Shown: positions 1 through 11,155, counted from the first letter of the stretch. The stretch is 64,000 bases of DNA from Rhizobium sp. P40RR-XXII (GCF_012641405.1 NZ_JABAII010000006.1:186001-250000), one strand, 5' to 3'. Numbers and translations are program-made. The notes: generated by a model from the letters alone, not told the origin.

Positions 1-660
1 GAATTCGATCCCGAGCCGGGCTTTCCCGAAGCCAGGCGCGTGATCGAAGCTGTAGGCGCCGCACTGTCTAAGGGCCGTCCTGGCAAAGTCGTATGCCTGT
101 CGACCATCGGTGCGGACGCACCATATGAGAATCTGCTGAGCCAACGCACATTGATGGAACAGGCGTTGAGCAATCTCGATCTTCCTCTCACCTTCCTGCG
201 GCCCGGCTGGTTTGTCGAAAACGCATTATGGGATGTGCCGTCGGCGCGGGATGAAGGCCTTTTGCGTAGCTTCCTTCATCCCGCTGACAAGGCATTTCCG
301 ATGGTCGCAACGCCGGACGTCGGAAAATGTGCCGCGGCTTTGCTCACAGAGGACTGGAGCGGCATCCGGATTGTCGAGCTTGAAGGACCCGTCCGCGTAT
401 CGCCGAACGATCTGGCCCGCGCCTTCGCCAAAGCGCTCGAACGTCCTGTTCGTGTCGAGATCGTGCCGCGTGAGAGCTGGGAAGAAATCTTTCGGGCTGA
501 GGGCGCGCGAAATCCGCTCCCGCGTATCCGCATGCTGGATGGTTTCAACGAAGGTTGGATCGAATTTCGCGACCAAGGCCGATCGGCCGTGAAGGGCACA
601 ACGCCATTCGAAACCGTTATCCGTGAACTCGTGCGAGAAAGCCGCTTCCAAGCGGGCTAA
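1..660 (+). CDS. NmrA-like NAD(P)-binding protein, 5' end missing
   Basis: The frame is open from base 1, so the true start and the N-terminal nucleotide-binding Gly motif lie outside the window. The visible part resembles the C-terminal half of NmrA/atypical short-chain dehydrogenases: a strand ending in VVCLSTIGAD, then LTFLRPGWFVENAL, which is typical of the region after the nucleotide-binding fold in this family. It probably binds NAD(P)H and acts as an oxidoreductase or redox sensor in the cytoplasm; the substrate cannot be inferred. It converges with the small gene at 737-1036, and a stem-loop lies between them. Confidence 0.75.
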   Translation, partial: EFDPEPGFPEARRVIEAVGAALSKGRPGKVVCLSTIGADAPYENLLSQRTLMEQALSNLDLPLTFLRPGWFVENALWDVPSARDEGLLRSFLHPADKAFPMVATPDVGKCAAALLTEDWSGIRIVELEGPVRVSPNDLARAFAKALERPVRVEIVPRESWEEIFRAEGARNPLPRIRMLDGFNEGWIEFRDQGRSAVKGTTPFETVIRELVRESRFQAG

Positions 661-706
661 CGCAAACGAGCCGCTTCGGACTGCGCGCCCGTCCATCTGC
701 ACACGT

Positions 707-735
707 CGAAGCCTCCGCCACCGGCGAAGGCTTCG
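707..735. terminator. Stem-loop between convergent genes
   Basis: An 8-bp outer stem (CGAAGCCT pairing with AGGCTTCG) encloses a CGCC/GGCG inner stem and a 3-nt loop, with one mismatch between them. It lies between the stops of two convergent genes and could serve either strand. There is no clear T-tract, so the terminator call is tentative. Confidence 0.4.
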
Positions 736-736
736 G

Positions 737-1036
737 CTAGCTTCGAATCGAAAGCCGCTCGATCCTGAGCGCGGTATTCTTCAGAGTCGCCCGATCCGTT
801 TTTACGCCGTTGCGAATAAAGTCATTCACCGCCCAGGAAACACCGATAGTTTGGAGATTTGCCGTATTTTCTATTCCCATTTCGATCAAAATCGTAAGTC
901 GCTCGGCTAAGATGTCGCAAGCGCGTTCATTGTCATCGAACCAGGGCTGATTGGTGATGCAGGCCAACACTTTTTGGAGTGTATCGGTCTGCTTCGGCGA
1001 CAGACGGCCACTCATAACACGGCGAAAACGCTCCAT
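737..1036 (-). CDS. Small hypothetical protein (99 aa)
   Basis: Unrecognised cytoplasmic protein with no signal peptide or membrane segment. It has a charged N-terminus (MERFRRVMSGRLSPKQ) and looks mainly helical. The ATG is preceded by GGAG at 8-nt spacing, which supports a real start. It is convergent with the NmrA-like gene and followed on its upstream side by a 600-bp stretch with no clear gene. No function can be assigned. Confidence 0.55.
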   Translation of the reverse strand: MERFRRVMSGRLSPKQTDTLQKVLACITNQPWFDDNERACDILAERLTILIEMGIENTANLQTIGVSWAVNDFIRNGVKTDRATLKNTALRIERLSIRS

Positions 1037-1639
1037 TACTCACTCTCCAAACGCTATCGCCCGTCCAGCTTCGCGAACGGTTGCGTCTTCGAAGGAGAAT
1101 TTGCCCTGATGGCGCAGGGGCCATCAGGCCACCTTCCTCCGATCGACGCTTGCCGATGGTCCACTGTCACATCGCGATCACCCTGCCTTCACGGCTTGGG
1201 ACATTAGGCAGATCCCCACCCGGTTCCTACGTCCATTTTTGACGAGCGATGGCTACAGTAAGCATCAGCATGGGCATTTGGACGCCTTTTGATGGTGCTG
1301 TGGAGCGAACCGCTCTATCGAGTCAGTGTGCGTCCGACGACAATGCAAGGGGCATATTGATTGCCGCCGGACGCTGCACTCTTCGGCTCGCGGGTGGCAT
1401 CCGGGCCGACAATTAGAATATTAGCATCAAGCGTAACTTTGACGTACCTACCCGAATGGGTTGCTGGATTCGCTCGCCACCTACCCGCCGAAGGAGGGTT
1501 CATGCTTCTCCATTTCAAAATGGCTGGAAGAAGCGATCGGATGGGCGAGATGCGAATGATTGGACACCCGAATTGGACCGCATTCGTAATGTCGATTGCT
1601 TGAGCAGCGCTTTTTTCAATTCATCTCGCGAGCCGGTCA
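1037..1639. other. Gap with no convincing gene
   Basis: Nothing here is well supported. A 62-codon leftward frame (1315-1503) has GGAG 4 nt before its ATG, but its composition is not convincingly protein-like. Bases 1351-1370 (GGCATATTGATTGCCGCCGG) are identical to 16165-16184 inside the catalase gene; this may be a remnant of a second katE-like C-terminal domain. Confidence 0.4.
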
Positions 1640-3442
<1,803 letters not shown>

Positions 3443-3444
3443 GA

Positions 3445-4305
3445 TTAGCTCTCCTTCGCGAGGCGCGGATCGACCAGATCGCGCAGGCCATCGCCGAGCA
3501 ATTGCAACGACAGGACCGAAAAGACGATGGCGAGGCCGGGAAAGACCATGAGCCAGGGCGCGTTGTTCATGAATTCCCGGCCTGACGCGAGCATGGTGCC
3601 CCAGGTCGGAGTGTCGGAGGAGACGCCGACACCAAGAAATGAAAGGCTTGCCTCGGCCAGCATCGCAGAGGCGAAGACGAAGGTCGCCTGCACCAGGATG
3701 GGTGACGCCAGATTGAGCAGGACATGGCGACACAGGATCTGCGAGGTCGGCAGACCCATGGCGATTGCCGCTTCGATATAGGGCAGTTCTCTGAGGACCA
3801 AGGTCGAGCCCCGGACGATGCGGGCCAGTCGTGGTGCGTAGGTAATACCAAGCGCCAGGATCACCGTTACCAGCGACGGCCCGAGCGCCGCGACCAAGGC
3901 GATAGCAAGGAGAATGTCAGGAAACGACATCATGGCATCGAGCAGGCGCGAGATCGGAGCATCGAATTTGCGGAAATACCCCGCGATGACACCGAGAAAC
4001 ACGCCGAGCACGGTCGAAATGCACACCACACCGAGACTGACCAGCAGCGAAACGCGGCCTGCGAAGATCGCGCGCGAGAAGATGTCGCGCCCGAACTCGT
4101 CGGTACCGAAGATATGAACCTCCGATGGCCCTTTCAGCTTGTTGATGATCGACAGCTTATTCGGCGCGTAAGGGGCAATCCATGGCGCCAGGATGGCGGC
4201 GAGGATGACGACAAGCAGAATGATGGCACCCAGCAGCATGGCGCGATTGCCAAAGAGGCGTCGCAGGCTTGCGACGAGCGGCAAAGTGAAAGAACCGGCC
4301 GTCAT
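3445..4305 (-). CDS. Peptide ABC transporter permease (DppC/GsiD type)
   Basis: 286-residue inner-membrane protein of the BPD_transp_1 family, with an N-terminal membrane helix (about residues 25-45), a periplasmic loop with the typical GTDEFGRDIFSR segment of DppC-type permeases, and five more predicted helices. The EAA loop region (EAAIAMGLPTSQILCRHVL) contacts the ATPase. It is separated by only 2 bp from the ATPase gene and overlaps the other permease gene by 4 bp, so the genes are translationally coupled. It forms the pore with the DppB-type partner. Confidence 0.93.
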   Translation of the reverse strand: MTAGSFTLPLVASLRRLFGNRAMLLGAIILLVVILAAILAPWIAPYAPNKLSIINKLKGPSEVHIFGTDEFGRDIFSRAIFAGRVSLLVSLGVVCISTVLGVFLGVIAGYFRKFDAPISRLLDAMMSFPDILLAIALVAALGPSLVTVILALGITYAPRLARIVRGSTLVLRELPYIEAAIAMGLPTSQILCRHVLLNLASPILVQATFVFASAMLAEASLSFLGVGVSSDTPTWGTMLASGREFMNNAPWLMVFPGLAIVFSVLSLQLLGDGLRDLVDPRLAKES

Positions 4306-5261
4306 AGGCGGACCCTCGGATCGACGACAATATAGAGCATGTCGACGATGAAATTGATGAGAACATAGATGGCGGCGACGACGAGAAGCGCGCCCTGAAT
4401 CACCGGATAATCGCGCCGCAGGACAGCGGACACGACCAGATTTCCGACACCGGGCAATCCGAAGACGGTTTCCGTGACGACGGCACCCGCGACGAGCATC
4501 GCAACGGAGAGGCCGATAACGGTGATGATCGGGATCAGCGCATTCTTCAGCGCGTGCTTCAGGATGACGCGGCGTTCGCTCGCACCCTTGGCACGGGCTG
4601 TGCGCACATAGTCATCGCCGAGCACATCGAGCATTGCAGCCCGCGTGAAGCGCGTGATCATGGCGGAGTTGACGATACCGAGCGTGATTGCTGGCAGGAT
4701 CAGATGGTGCAGGCGCTCGAGAAAATCAGTGTCTGGTCCGCCATATCCGGAGGCTGGAAACCAGCCTTGGCCGACGGCGAGGATCTGGATCAGCATCAGT
4801 CCGAGCCAGAAACTCGGCACACTCGCGGCCACCATGCTCAGAACAACGACGATCTGATCGAAGAGCGTTCCGCGCTTGACCGCCGAGATGATCCCGACGG
4901 GAAGCGCGATCGCCGTGGCGATCAGAATGGAGAACAGCGTCAGGAAGAAGGTCGGCTCGGCGCGGGCTGCCAGCGCATGCGTGACCGGCTGGTTGAGAAA
5001 GATCGATTGCCCGAGGTCTCCCTTCAGCAGGCCCAGAACGAACTGGACGTATTGAACCAGCAACGGCGCATCGAGCCCCATCTTGGCGCGCAGCTGCGCA
5101 ATGTCCTGCGGGGTGGCGTCGGCCCCTAGCATCACGGCCGCCGGATCGCCCGGGGTAACCCGGACGATGATGAAGACGACCGTGACGACGAGCGCGAGCA
5201 CAATCACCATGCCTCCGAGACGTCTCAAAAGCGCCTGGGCGATCTTTGCCATGTGCTTCAA
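4302..5261 (-). CDS. Peptide ABC transporter permease (DppB/GsiC type)
   Basis: 319-residue integral membrane protein with six predicted helices. It has the DppB-family periplasmic N-terminal segment (VTPGDPAAVMLG) and the EAA-type coupling loop near DVLGDDYVRTARAKGAS. It pairs with the DppC-type permease downstream. An internal ATG two codons in (MAKIAQALLRR) is an equally good start. The stop is 3 bp from the start of the next permease in overlapping frames, and the binding-protein gene ends 3 bp upstream. Confidence 0.93.
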   Translation of the reverse strand: MKHMAKIAQALLRRLGGMVIVLALVVTVVFIIVRVTPGDPAAVMLGADATPQDIAQLRAKMGLDAPLLVQYVQFVLGLLKGDLGQSIFLNQPVTHALAARAEPTFFLTLFSILIATAIALPVGIISAVKRGTLFDQIVVVLSMVAASVPSFWLGLMLIQILAVGQGWFPASGYGGPDTDFLERLHHLILPAITLGIVNSAMITRFTRAAMLDVLGDDYVRTARAKGASERRVILKHALKNALIPIITVIGLSVAMLVAGAVVTETVFGLPGVGNLVVSAVLRRDYPVIQGALLVVAAIYVLINFIVDMLYIVVDPRVRL

Positions 5262-5264
5262 GCC

Positions 5265-6782
5265 TTATTTCTTCGGAGTGACGTTCCAGAAATGCGGCCA
5301 ATAGGTCTGCGTATAGCCGGTGACCGACGCGGAGAGCCCCGAAAGAGCGTTGAAGTTGCCGACCTTGTAGAGCGGCGCATCGTCGTAGATCACGGTCTGG
5401 ATGCCCTCCCAGGCCTTTTGTTTTGCGTCGTCGCTCGTGGCGTCCATATAGGCCGAGACCGCCTTGGCCTTCTGGTCGGACACGTACCAGCCGGGATAGC
5501 TGTCGGTGATGGTGTTGATCGTCGTCGGATCGCCGGGAAAGTTGGAATGGGTGATGAAGATATCCCATTCCTTCGGATCGGCGCGGCGGGTCGTCAGCGT
5601 CGCCCAATCGACCACCTGCATATCCACCTTGAAGCCTGCGGCCTCAAGATAGGCCTTGGCGACTTCTCCGATCTTGTAGTGAAACTCGTATTGGCGGCTG
5701 GTCAGAAGCCGCAGCGGCGTGCCGTCATATCCGGCATCCTTCAGAAGCTTCGCCGCCGTTTCGGGATCGCCTTCGCCATAGCGAACGACACCCGCCTCGG
5801 TGTGCCAGAACGACCCTTTCGGGAAGATGGAACCATCGACGCTGAAGAAGCGCTGATCGTTGAAGGCGGCAAGCATCATGTCCGAGGAGTTCAGTGCGGC
5901 CTGCACCGCCTGCCGCAGCGGCTTCTTGGCCAGCAGACCTTGCTTCATGTTCATGTTGAGCGAAACCCAGCCGGTATTTTCGAAGATCACGGGCTTGGCG
6001 TTGCCGCTTTTGTCAATGCGCTCATAGGCGCTGACCGGCAGGGAGTCGGCAAAATCGAACTGCCCGGAGATCAGACCTTCCACGCGGGTATTGGCGTCCG
6101 GCACGGGCACGAAACGGATTTCCTTGGCGATCGCTTCACGTTTGCCGGCATAGTTGTTCGGCTCGCCCTGAGGCGACTTGTAGCCATCGAAGCGAACAAG
6201 CTGGGTGTACTGGTCCGGCTTGCGCTCCTTCAGCATATAGGGGCCGGTGCCGATGAAATCGGTAAGCGTATCGGCGACCTTTTCCGAGGGAAGGATGATC
6301 GAAGACTGCGACAACGTTGCCAGTAGCGGCGCATAACGCGACTTCAGCTTGATGATGACGGTATGATCGCCATCGGCCGCCAGGGTATCGACGATGCCGG
6401 CAACCTGCTTGCCCTTGGAATTGACATTCATCCAGCGTTTCAGCGAGGCGACAACGTCTTTCGAGTCAAAATCGCTGCCATCGTGAAACGTCACGCCTTC
6501 GCGCAGCGGGATGCGATAGGTAAGGCCATCGTCCGAAATCGTCGGCATGGCGGCCGCCAGCAACGGAACGGATTTCCACTGGGCATCGTAGGTGTAGAGC
6601 GTCTCGAAAATATGCTGATCGACGGTCAGCACGATATCGGTCGGCGTCTGCATGGCATCGAGCGTCGGCAGTTCACCGATCGTGGCGACGGTCAGGACGC
6701 CATTCGAGGACTGGGCGGTCGCCAAGCTGCTTGTGCCGGCAATCATGGCCAGCGTGATCAAAGCAAATGCGCTTTTCTTCAT
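5265..6782 (-). CDS. Peptide ABC transporter substrate-binding protein
   Basis: 505-residue periplasmic solute-binding protein of the SBP_bac_5 (DppA/OppA) family. It has a Sec signal peptide MKKSAFALITLAMIAG...ATAQ with likely cleavage after residue 23. Family hallmarks include LREGVTFHDGSDFDSKDVVASLKRW and a GTGPYML segment. The start is preceded by AGGGGAA. It delivers a peptide or peptide-like ligand to the permeases encoded immediately downstream; the ligand is unknown. The adjacent M81 metallopeptidase suggests an unusual peptide. Confidence 0.93.
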   Translation of the reverse strand: MKKSAFALITLAMIAGTSSLATAQSSNGVLTVATIGELPTLDAMQTPTDIVLTVDQHIFETLYTYDAQWKSVPLLAAAMPTISDDGLTYRIPLREGVTFHDGSDFDSKDVVASLKRWMNVNSKGKQVAGIVDTLAADGDHTVIIKLKSRYAPLLATLSQSSIILPSEKVADTLTDFIGTGPYMLKERKPDQYTQLVRFDGYKSPQGEPNNYAGKREAIAKEIRFVPVPDANTRVEGLISGQFDFADSLPVSAYERIDKSGNAKPVIFENTGWVSLNMNMKQGLLAKKPLRQAVQAALNSSDMMLAAFNDQRFFSVDGSIFPKGSFWHTEAGVVRYGEGDPETAAKLLKDAGYDGTPLRLLTSRQYEFHYKIGEVAKAYLEAAGFKVDMQVVDWATLTTRRADPKEWDIFITHSNFPGDPTTINTITDSYPGWYVSDQKAKAVSAYMDATSDDAKQKAWEGIQTVIYDDAPLYKVGNFNALSGLSASVTGYTQTYWPHFWNVTPKK

Positions 6783-6862
6783 CTTATTCCCCTTCTATTT
6801 TCGTTGGCATTTGGTCGAGTGTCTCTCTTAAGGCCGGCAGCCGGTTCCTCTCTGCTAACGGT

Positions 6863-8344
6863 TCATGCGTCCAATCCCAACGGATCGGCGATGCGCGGCC
6901 ACAAGTCGAGGCGCGCCTTGCGATAGGGTGTCGTTGCTGGATCCGTGGGATAGGAGGTCGGCGCTGCGACATAGATGATTTCGGAGGAAACCGGCACGAA
7001 ACCAGCATGGAAATGATTGGTCGATTTGACCAGCAGATAGGCCTTTCCCGTAAAATCGACGCCTTGATTGGAGAAGATATCCGGCTCGTAGGTCTGTGTT
7101 CGGCTGGTGATCAACACAATGTCGATATTCGTCCCGACCGGACGAACCACGGCCGTGCTGCCAAGCGTGACGCGGCTATTGCGGAAACTCTGCCATCCGG
7201 CATGGAAGAGCCGCTGTACGGTGACGCGAAGATCAAGTGGCTCGCCGCCTTCCGGACCCGACTTGCCGCCAACGCGCAGGTTGAGCACTGCCCCTTCGCC
7301 CGCGGCGTGACAGAAGGTCACCGCTATCGGATCCCAGATCGTCGCAACGGCGAAATCATCCAGGCCGCGTTGCATCATCCGCCGCAGAATATGCGTGGCA
7401 TCGCCAGCAACACCGCCGCCGGGATTGTCCCATATATCGGCGATCGTTACCGGCATCTCCGGATGCGCGACGCGGATTGCTATCGCCCGATCGAGACCGG
7501 CCTCGGTATCGAACATCGGCATGGCTGCTTGCTTGCGCAAGCCATAGAGTTCGCGGCCGAGCGCAGCGGCCAAGGAATCCCCCTTGGCCTTGTCATTGTC
7601 GGTCAAAACGACGATGCGCGTGCCCATATCGGGCAGATCACCGGCCATGAAGCCATGGATAACGGAGATGGAAAGCACGCCGTTCTCACCTTCCATCGCC
7701 TTTAAGCGGTCGACAAACGATCGCATCGGCTCCTGGCTGGTGGGAAAGATGGTGATCATGCGGCAATCGAACGATGAGATGACCGGCTTGATTTCGCCCC
7801 GGAGCGTGCGAAGTGTCAATTCGACGACGTGCTCGCCGCGCTCCTCGAAATCGACATGCGGAAACTCAAGAAAGGTTGCCATGATATCGAGATTGGCGAC
7901 ACGCAGCGCGGTCAGATGGCTATGCGGATCGAACTCCGCAGCGACTAGCACCGTTGGGCCGACGATATCGCGAACCCGCGACAGCAAGTCACCTTCGGGA
8001 TCGTCGTAGCCTTGAGCCGCCATCGCGCCGTGGAGGCCGAGAACGATGGCATCGACCGGCATCGCCGCGGTCAGTTCGGCAAGGATTTGGTCGCGAAGCA
8101 TCTCATAGGTCTGCCGCTGGATCAGCCCCGCCGGCTCCGCCCAGCAGGAGGTGCCCTCGATGACGACGAACCCCTCCGCTTTGGCACGGCGGCGCAGGAT
8201 CGGCACGACCGAGGAGCACAGGGTCGGCGTGTCCGGATGCTCGCCTGGTCCAGCATAAAATGCCGCCTTGAACGCGTTCATATCGGTCGGAACGGGAGAA
8301 AATGTGTTTGTTTCAGTCGCCAACGAGGCAGTGAATATGCGCAT
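6863..8344 (-). CDS. M81 family metallopeptidase (MlrC/microcystinase-like)
   Basis: 493 residues, matching the MlrC family N-terminus (ATETNTFSP). The expected metal ligands appear as D139-P-H141 and H163 (in EFPHVDFEERG), followed by the C-terminal MlrC domain with DNPGGGVAGDATHIL. MlrC of sphingomonads hydrolyses linear microcystin and tetrapeptide products, but most family members have unknown substrates. First gene of an operon with a complete peptide ABC transporter, so import followed by zinc-dependent hydrolysis of an unusual peptide is a fair inference. No signal peptide, so the enzyme is cytoplasmic. Confidence 0.88.
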   Translation of the reverse strand: MRIFTASLATETNTFSPVPTDMNAFKAAFYAGPGEHPDTPTLCSSVVPILRRRAKAEGFVVIEGTSCWAEPAGLIQRQTYEMLRDQILAELTAAMPVDAIVLGLHGAMAAQGYDDPEGDLLSRVRDIVGPTVLVAAEFDPHSHLTALRVANLDIMATFLEFPHVDFEERGEHVVELTLRTLRGEIKPVISSFDCRMITIFPTSQEPMRSFVDRLKAMEGENGVLSISVIHGFMAGDLPDMGTRIVVLTDNDKAKGDSLAAALGRELYGLRKQAAMPMFDTEAGLDRAIAIRVAHPEMPVTIADIWDNPGGGVAGDATHILRRMMQRGLDDFAVATIWDPIAVTFCHAAGEGAVLNLRVGGKSGPEGGEPLDLRVTVQRLFHAGWQSFRNSRVTLGSTAVVRPVGTNIDIVLITSRTQTYEPDIFSNQGVDFTGKAYLLVKSTNHFHAGFVPVSSEIIYVAAPTSYPTDPATTPYRKARLDLWPRIADPLGLDA

Positions 8345-8545
8345 ATCTGTTACCTGAATAAACAGAGTGTCGGAGCCGGAAATCGATCAGCACCGGATCG
8401 AGGCTCGGGACCGGCAAAGCCGCCGTATGGGATGACCGTTCATGAAATCAAAGGTCGACCACAGCCGCCATCGGCTTCGTCGACAGATTTAGCTCCCGTT
8501 CGTATGTTCACCCACTCATCGCTTCTTATGTAATTTATTTTCATC

Positions 8546-8573
8546 ATAATGCGTCAAATAAGCGCAAAGTCAA
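8546..8573 (-). promoter_or_regulatory. Candidate sigma-70 promoter for the M81-ABC operon
   Basis: On the minus strand TTGACT (8568-8573) is followed after 16 nt by CATTAT (8546-8551). An alternative -10, TATGAT (8543-8548), would give a 19-nt spacer. It lies about 200 nt upstream of the peptidase start. Confidence 0.35.
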
Positions 8574-8686
8574 CGCCGTTTGAATATTTCCGGGATAATT
8601 TGTAATTTTTTTTCTTCACCGACAAAAACTGTCGCCGAGCTTTCATCCTCGCCCGGGGAAGGCTTGCGGAACAAAAAGCGCGGCTT

Positions 8687-8706
8687 CATGCATTGGCAAA
8701 TGCATG
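8687..8706. repeat. 20-bp inverted repeat, possible operator
   Basis: CATGCATT-GGCA-AATGCATG: two perfect 8-bp arms around 4 nt. There is no T-tract, so it is more like a regulator-binding palindrome than a terminator. It lies upstream of the M81-transporter promoter. Confidence 0.4.
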
Positions 8707-8830
8707 GCGAAACAGTCCGCTGATCGCCGTTGAAATATTCATCGCCTTGACGACGGGCATGAAGTGGCCGCGTCTCCGCCATCGGCGAAGCGCGCCGCGC
8801 CTACCGTCCATCTTATCCGTAAGATTTTGC

Positions 8831-9205
8831 TTACTTTTCGGCTCTCTGCAAAAGAATCCGCATTTCCTCGAACCGTCGTTTCCGGTCGGCATCCTGGTCG
8901 TTCGCCGTGTAGCAGGTGCTCGATACGCAGAACTTGGCAAGGTTATGAGGCTTGTCCGTCTTGTCGAACTCACATTCGAACGTGTCGCTCATCTCCGACG
9001 GAGCCGTTCCCTGCCGCGCGGAATAAGCCATGCGCACACCCGGGGGCTTCAACTCGGGAAAGGATTGGATCGCGCCGATCGAGAGCCCATCGGACAGGAA
9101 AAAATTCTTGGCCACCGTTTTGCAGGTTGCCTCGAGATCGGTCGATTGCGCGAATGCGGCCGACGGGATCAGCGTAAGAGTAAGCAAAACCAGATGTTTG
9201 AACAC
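8831..9205 (-). CDS. Small secreted hypothetical protein
   Basis: 124 residues with a clear Sec signal peptide (about residues 1-19, ending SAAFA-Q), so probably periplasmic. The mature part has four cysteines (for example FECEFD and FCVSSTCYT) that could form disulfides. I chose GTG at 9205 because GGAGG lies 5 nt before it; an ATG four codons earlier (9217) has no ribosome-binding site. The C-terminal half is charged and helical. No family recognised. Confidence 0.6.
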   Translation of the reverse strand: MFKHLVLLTLTLIPSAAFAQSTDLEATCKTVAKNFFLSDGLSIGAIQSFPELKPPGVRMAYSARQGTAPSEMSDTFECEFDKTDKPHNLAKFCVSSTCYTANDQDADRKRRFEEMRILLQRAEK

Positions 9206-9378
9206 CGGAACCTCCATTGGATACGCTATGGACTCACTTAAGAGCGAGACCGACAAAAGCAAGTAGCAGCTGTATCGTCTTTCGCTATCAGCGCATCGAC
9301 TGCGGCCTCACATATAACAAGGAAAACAACCCACGGTGCGTGGCTTCGTATTTCCAGCCATTGCCTTTTCGCGAGAGA

Positions 9379-10710
9379 TCACGGCGTTGCGGCACTAACG
9401 CGCCAAACGGTGTTTCCGACATCGTCCGCGATCAGAAGGCCACCGGCATTGTCGACCGCCAGACCCACAGGCCGCCCTCTCGCCTCATCATCGCCGTTCA
9501 GAAAACCGGTCACCACATCTTGCGGAGCGCCTTTTGGCTGCCCGCCCGCGAAGGGAACGAAGATGACCTTGTATCCATTGAATTGGTAGCGGTTCCAACT
9601 CCCGTGCTCGCCGACGAACGCGCCGCCGCGATAGGCCGCGGGCAGATTGGCGCCCATGTAGAAGACCATGCCGAGCGGCGCCACATGCGAACTAAGTGCG
9701 TAGTCGGGAACGATTGCTTTCTCAACCAGGTCCGGCCTTTGCGGCATGACGCGAGGATCGATATTCTTGCCGAAATAGCTGTATGGCCAACCATAGAAAC
9801 CGCCCTCCTTCACCGAGGTCATATAATCCGGGACGAGGTTGGACCCCAGTTCGTCTCGCTCGTTGACAACGGTCCACAGGGCATGGGTTTCGGGCTGAAA
9901 GGACAGGCCGTTCGGGTTTCTGAGGCCGTCCGCAAAAATGCGATGACGTCCCGTAGCCCTGTCGATCTCCCAGATGGAGGCTCGGTCCATCTCGGCTTGG
10001 ATGCCGTTTTCCGTGATGTTGCTGTTGGATCCGACACCGGCGTAAAGCAGCGATCCGTCCGGACTGGCCGCAAGGCTCTTTGTCCAATGGTGATCGATCG
10101 GGCCGCCCGGTAGATCGGTCAGCTTCGTTTCCGGTTCGGGGATGCTTGTCTCCCCCATCTTGTAAGGGTAGCGCGTAATCTTGTCCGTCTCTGCGACATA
10201 GAGATCACTGCCGACGAGAGCAACGCCAAAAGGAGAATTGAGATGGTCGAGAAACACGCTCTTCGTTTCGGCAACGCCATCGCCATCGGCATCGCGCAAC
10301 AGGGTGATGCGGTTGCTGCCTTCGTTGCCGCCCGCCGACGTCGCCGCTGCCTCGATCCAGCCCATGATCAGGTCCTTGGGCCGCTTGACCGAAGCCTCAG
10401 GCGGGGCGACGGATTCCACCGCAAGAATGTCACCATTCGGCAGCACATAGACCGAGCGGGGGTGTTTCAATCCCGTCGCAAGTGCCTTGATCTGCAATCC
10501 CTTTGCAACTTGCGGCTTTTCACCGTTTTGCCAGCCGATGACCTTGGCGACGTGCATTGGCGGGAAAAGATATTGCGTTTGGGCTGGCAGCACCGGATTT
10601 GGTCCGATCTGTCCACCGGGATCCTCTTCGTTCTGGCTGCAGCCGGAAAGAATGCAGGTCGCGCCAAAGACAAGGACCGCAGCCATCGTCTCGCTTTTCC
10701 TGATGATCAT
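9379..10710 (-). CDS. Sorbosone dehydrogenase-like beta-propeller lipoprotein
   Basis: 443 residues. The N-terminus is a lipoprotein signal with lipobox LSGC, so the protein is probably anchored facing the periplasm. The rest matches the glucose/L-sorbosone dehydrogenase (GSDH) beta-propeller family: GLKHPRSVYVLPNGDILAVES, LLRDADGDGVAETK, FADGLRNPNGLSF and GEHGSWNR. Such enzymes usually use PQQ to oxidise aldose sugars or aldehydes, but many bacterial members are uncharacterised. The ATG at 10710 has GGAG at 7 nt; a longer in-frame start would overlap the DUF2231 gene, which lies immediately upstream on the same strand and is probably co-transcribed. Confidence 0.85.
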   Translation of the reverse strand: MIIRKSETMAAVLVFGATCILSGCSQNEEDPGGQIGPNPVLPAQTQYLFPPMHVAKVIGWQNGEKPQVAKGLQIKALATGLKHPRSVYVLPNGDILAVESVAPPEASVKRPKDLIMGWIEAAATSAGGNEGSNRITLLRDADGDGVAETKSVFLDHLNSPFGVALVGSDLYVAETDKITRYPYKMGETSIPEPETKLTDLPGGPIDHHWTKSLAASPDGSLLYAGVGSNSNITENGIQAEMDRASIWEIDRATGRHRIFADGLRNPNGLSFQPETHALWTVVNERDELGSNLVPDYMTSVKEGGFYGWPYSYFGKNIDPRVMPQRPDLVEKAIVPDYALSSHVAPLGMVFYMGANLPAAYRGGAFVGEHGSWNRYQFNGYKVIFVPFAGGQPKGAPQDVVTGFLNGDDEARGRPVGLAVDNAGGLLIADDVGNTVWRVSAATP

Positions 10711-10738
10711 GGCTCGACTCCAGTGCTTTCGTAGTCGA

Positions 10739-11155
10739 TCAGCGCCCAGCATATCCAGCCCGCGAAAGGATGAAGACGACTGTCGCAGTAGAAAGGATAA
10801 GCCCCATGGGAACGACGGAAGTCCACGCGTCCCGGCTATGCACCAGCGCGTTCAGGAACGATAGAACGAGGATAAGAGCATTGCAGATCGCATAGAGCCA
10901 GATGGGACCTTGCATTAAGGAAAGGCGCCTGGTGAAAGCGTCGACAACTGCAGCGATGATTGCGACCAAGCCGAACAAGAGACCAACCGCCAGCAGCCAT
11001 GCAGATGCATCCGCCCACATCATTTCGGCGGATTTCCAATAAGCCAAATCCGTTGCCAATGCGCCGATGAAGCAAACCATCGGAATTGGAACGAGAACAA
11101 TATGAAAAGGGCGATATGAAGCACGAGGCATCACCTGAAGATCTCGATCGACCAT
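10739..11155 (-). CDS. DUF2231 membrane protein
   Basis: 138 residues with four predicted transmembrane helices (about 17-37, 50-70, 84-103, 115-134), matching the DUF2231 family, including the opening FHIVLVPIPMV and ATDLAYW. Function unknown. GGAG lies 8 nt before the ATG. It is 28 bp upstream of the sorbosone-dehydrogenase-like gene. This pairing suggests a membrane partner for a periplasmic dehydrogenase, but that is inference. Confidence 0.8.
   Translation of the reverse strand: MVDRDLQVMPRASYRPFHIVLVPIPMVCFIGALATDLAYWKSAEMMWADASAWLLAVGLLFGLVAIIAAVVDAFTRRLSLMQGPIWLYAICNALILVLSFLNALVHSRDAWTSVVPMGLILSTATVVFILSRAGYAGR

Larger units (their letters stand above)
8345..8830. other. 486-bp intergenic region with promoter and inverted repeat
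   Basis: No gene is supported here. AT-rich sequence around 8530-8610 carries the probable promoter for the leftward M81-transporter operon. Two inverted repeats (8620-8634 CGACA/TGTCG; 8687-8706) lie further upstream and are candidate regulator sites. A run of eight T occurs near 8605-8612. Confidence 0.5.

Noticed and set aside
5253..6326. 357-codon rightward frame opposite the peptide-binding protein
   Set aside because: Antisense to a complete solute-binding protein with signal peptide; composition is the complement of that gene.
8570..8782. 70-codon leftward frame upstream of the M81 peptidase
   Set aside because: It covers the AT-rich promoter region and inverted repeats, and has no ribosome-binding site or family resemblance.
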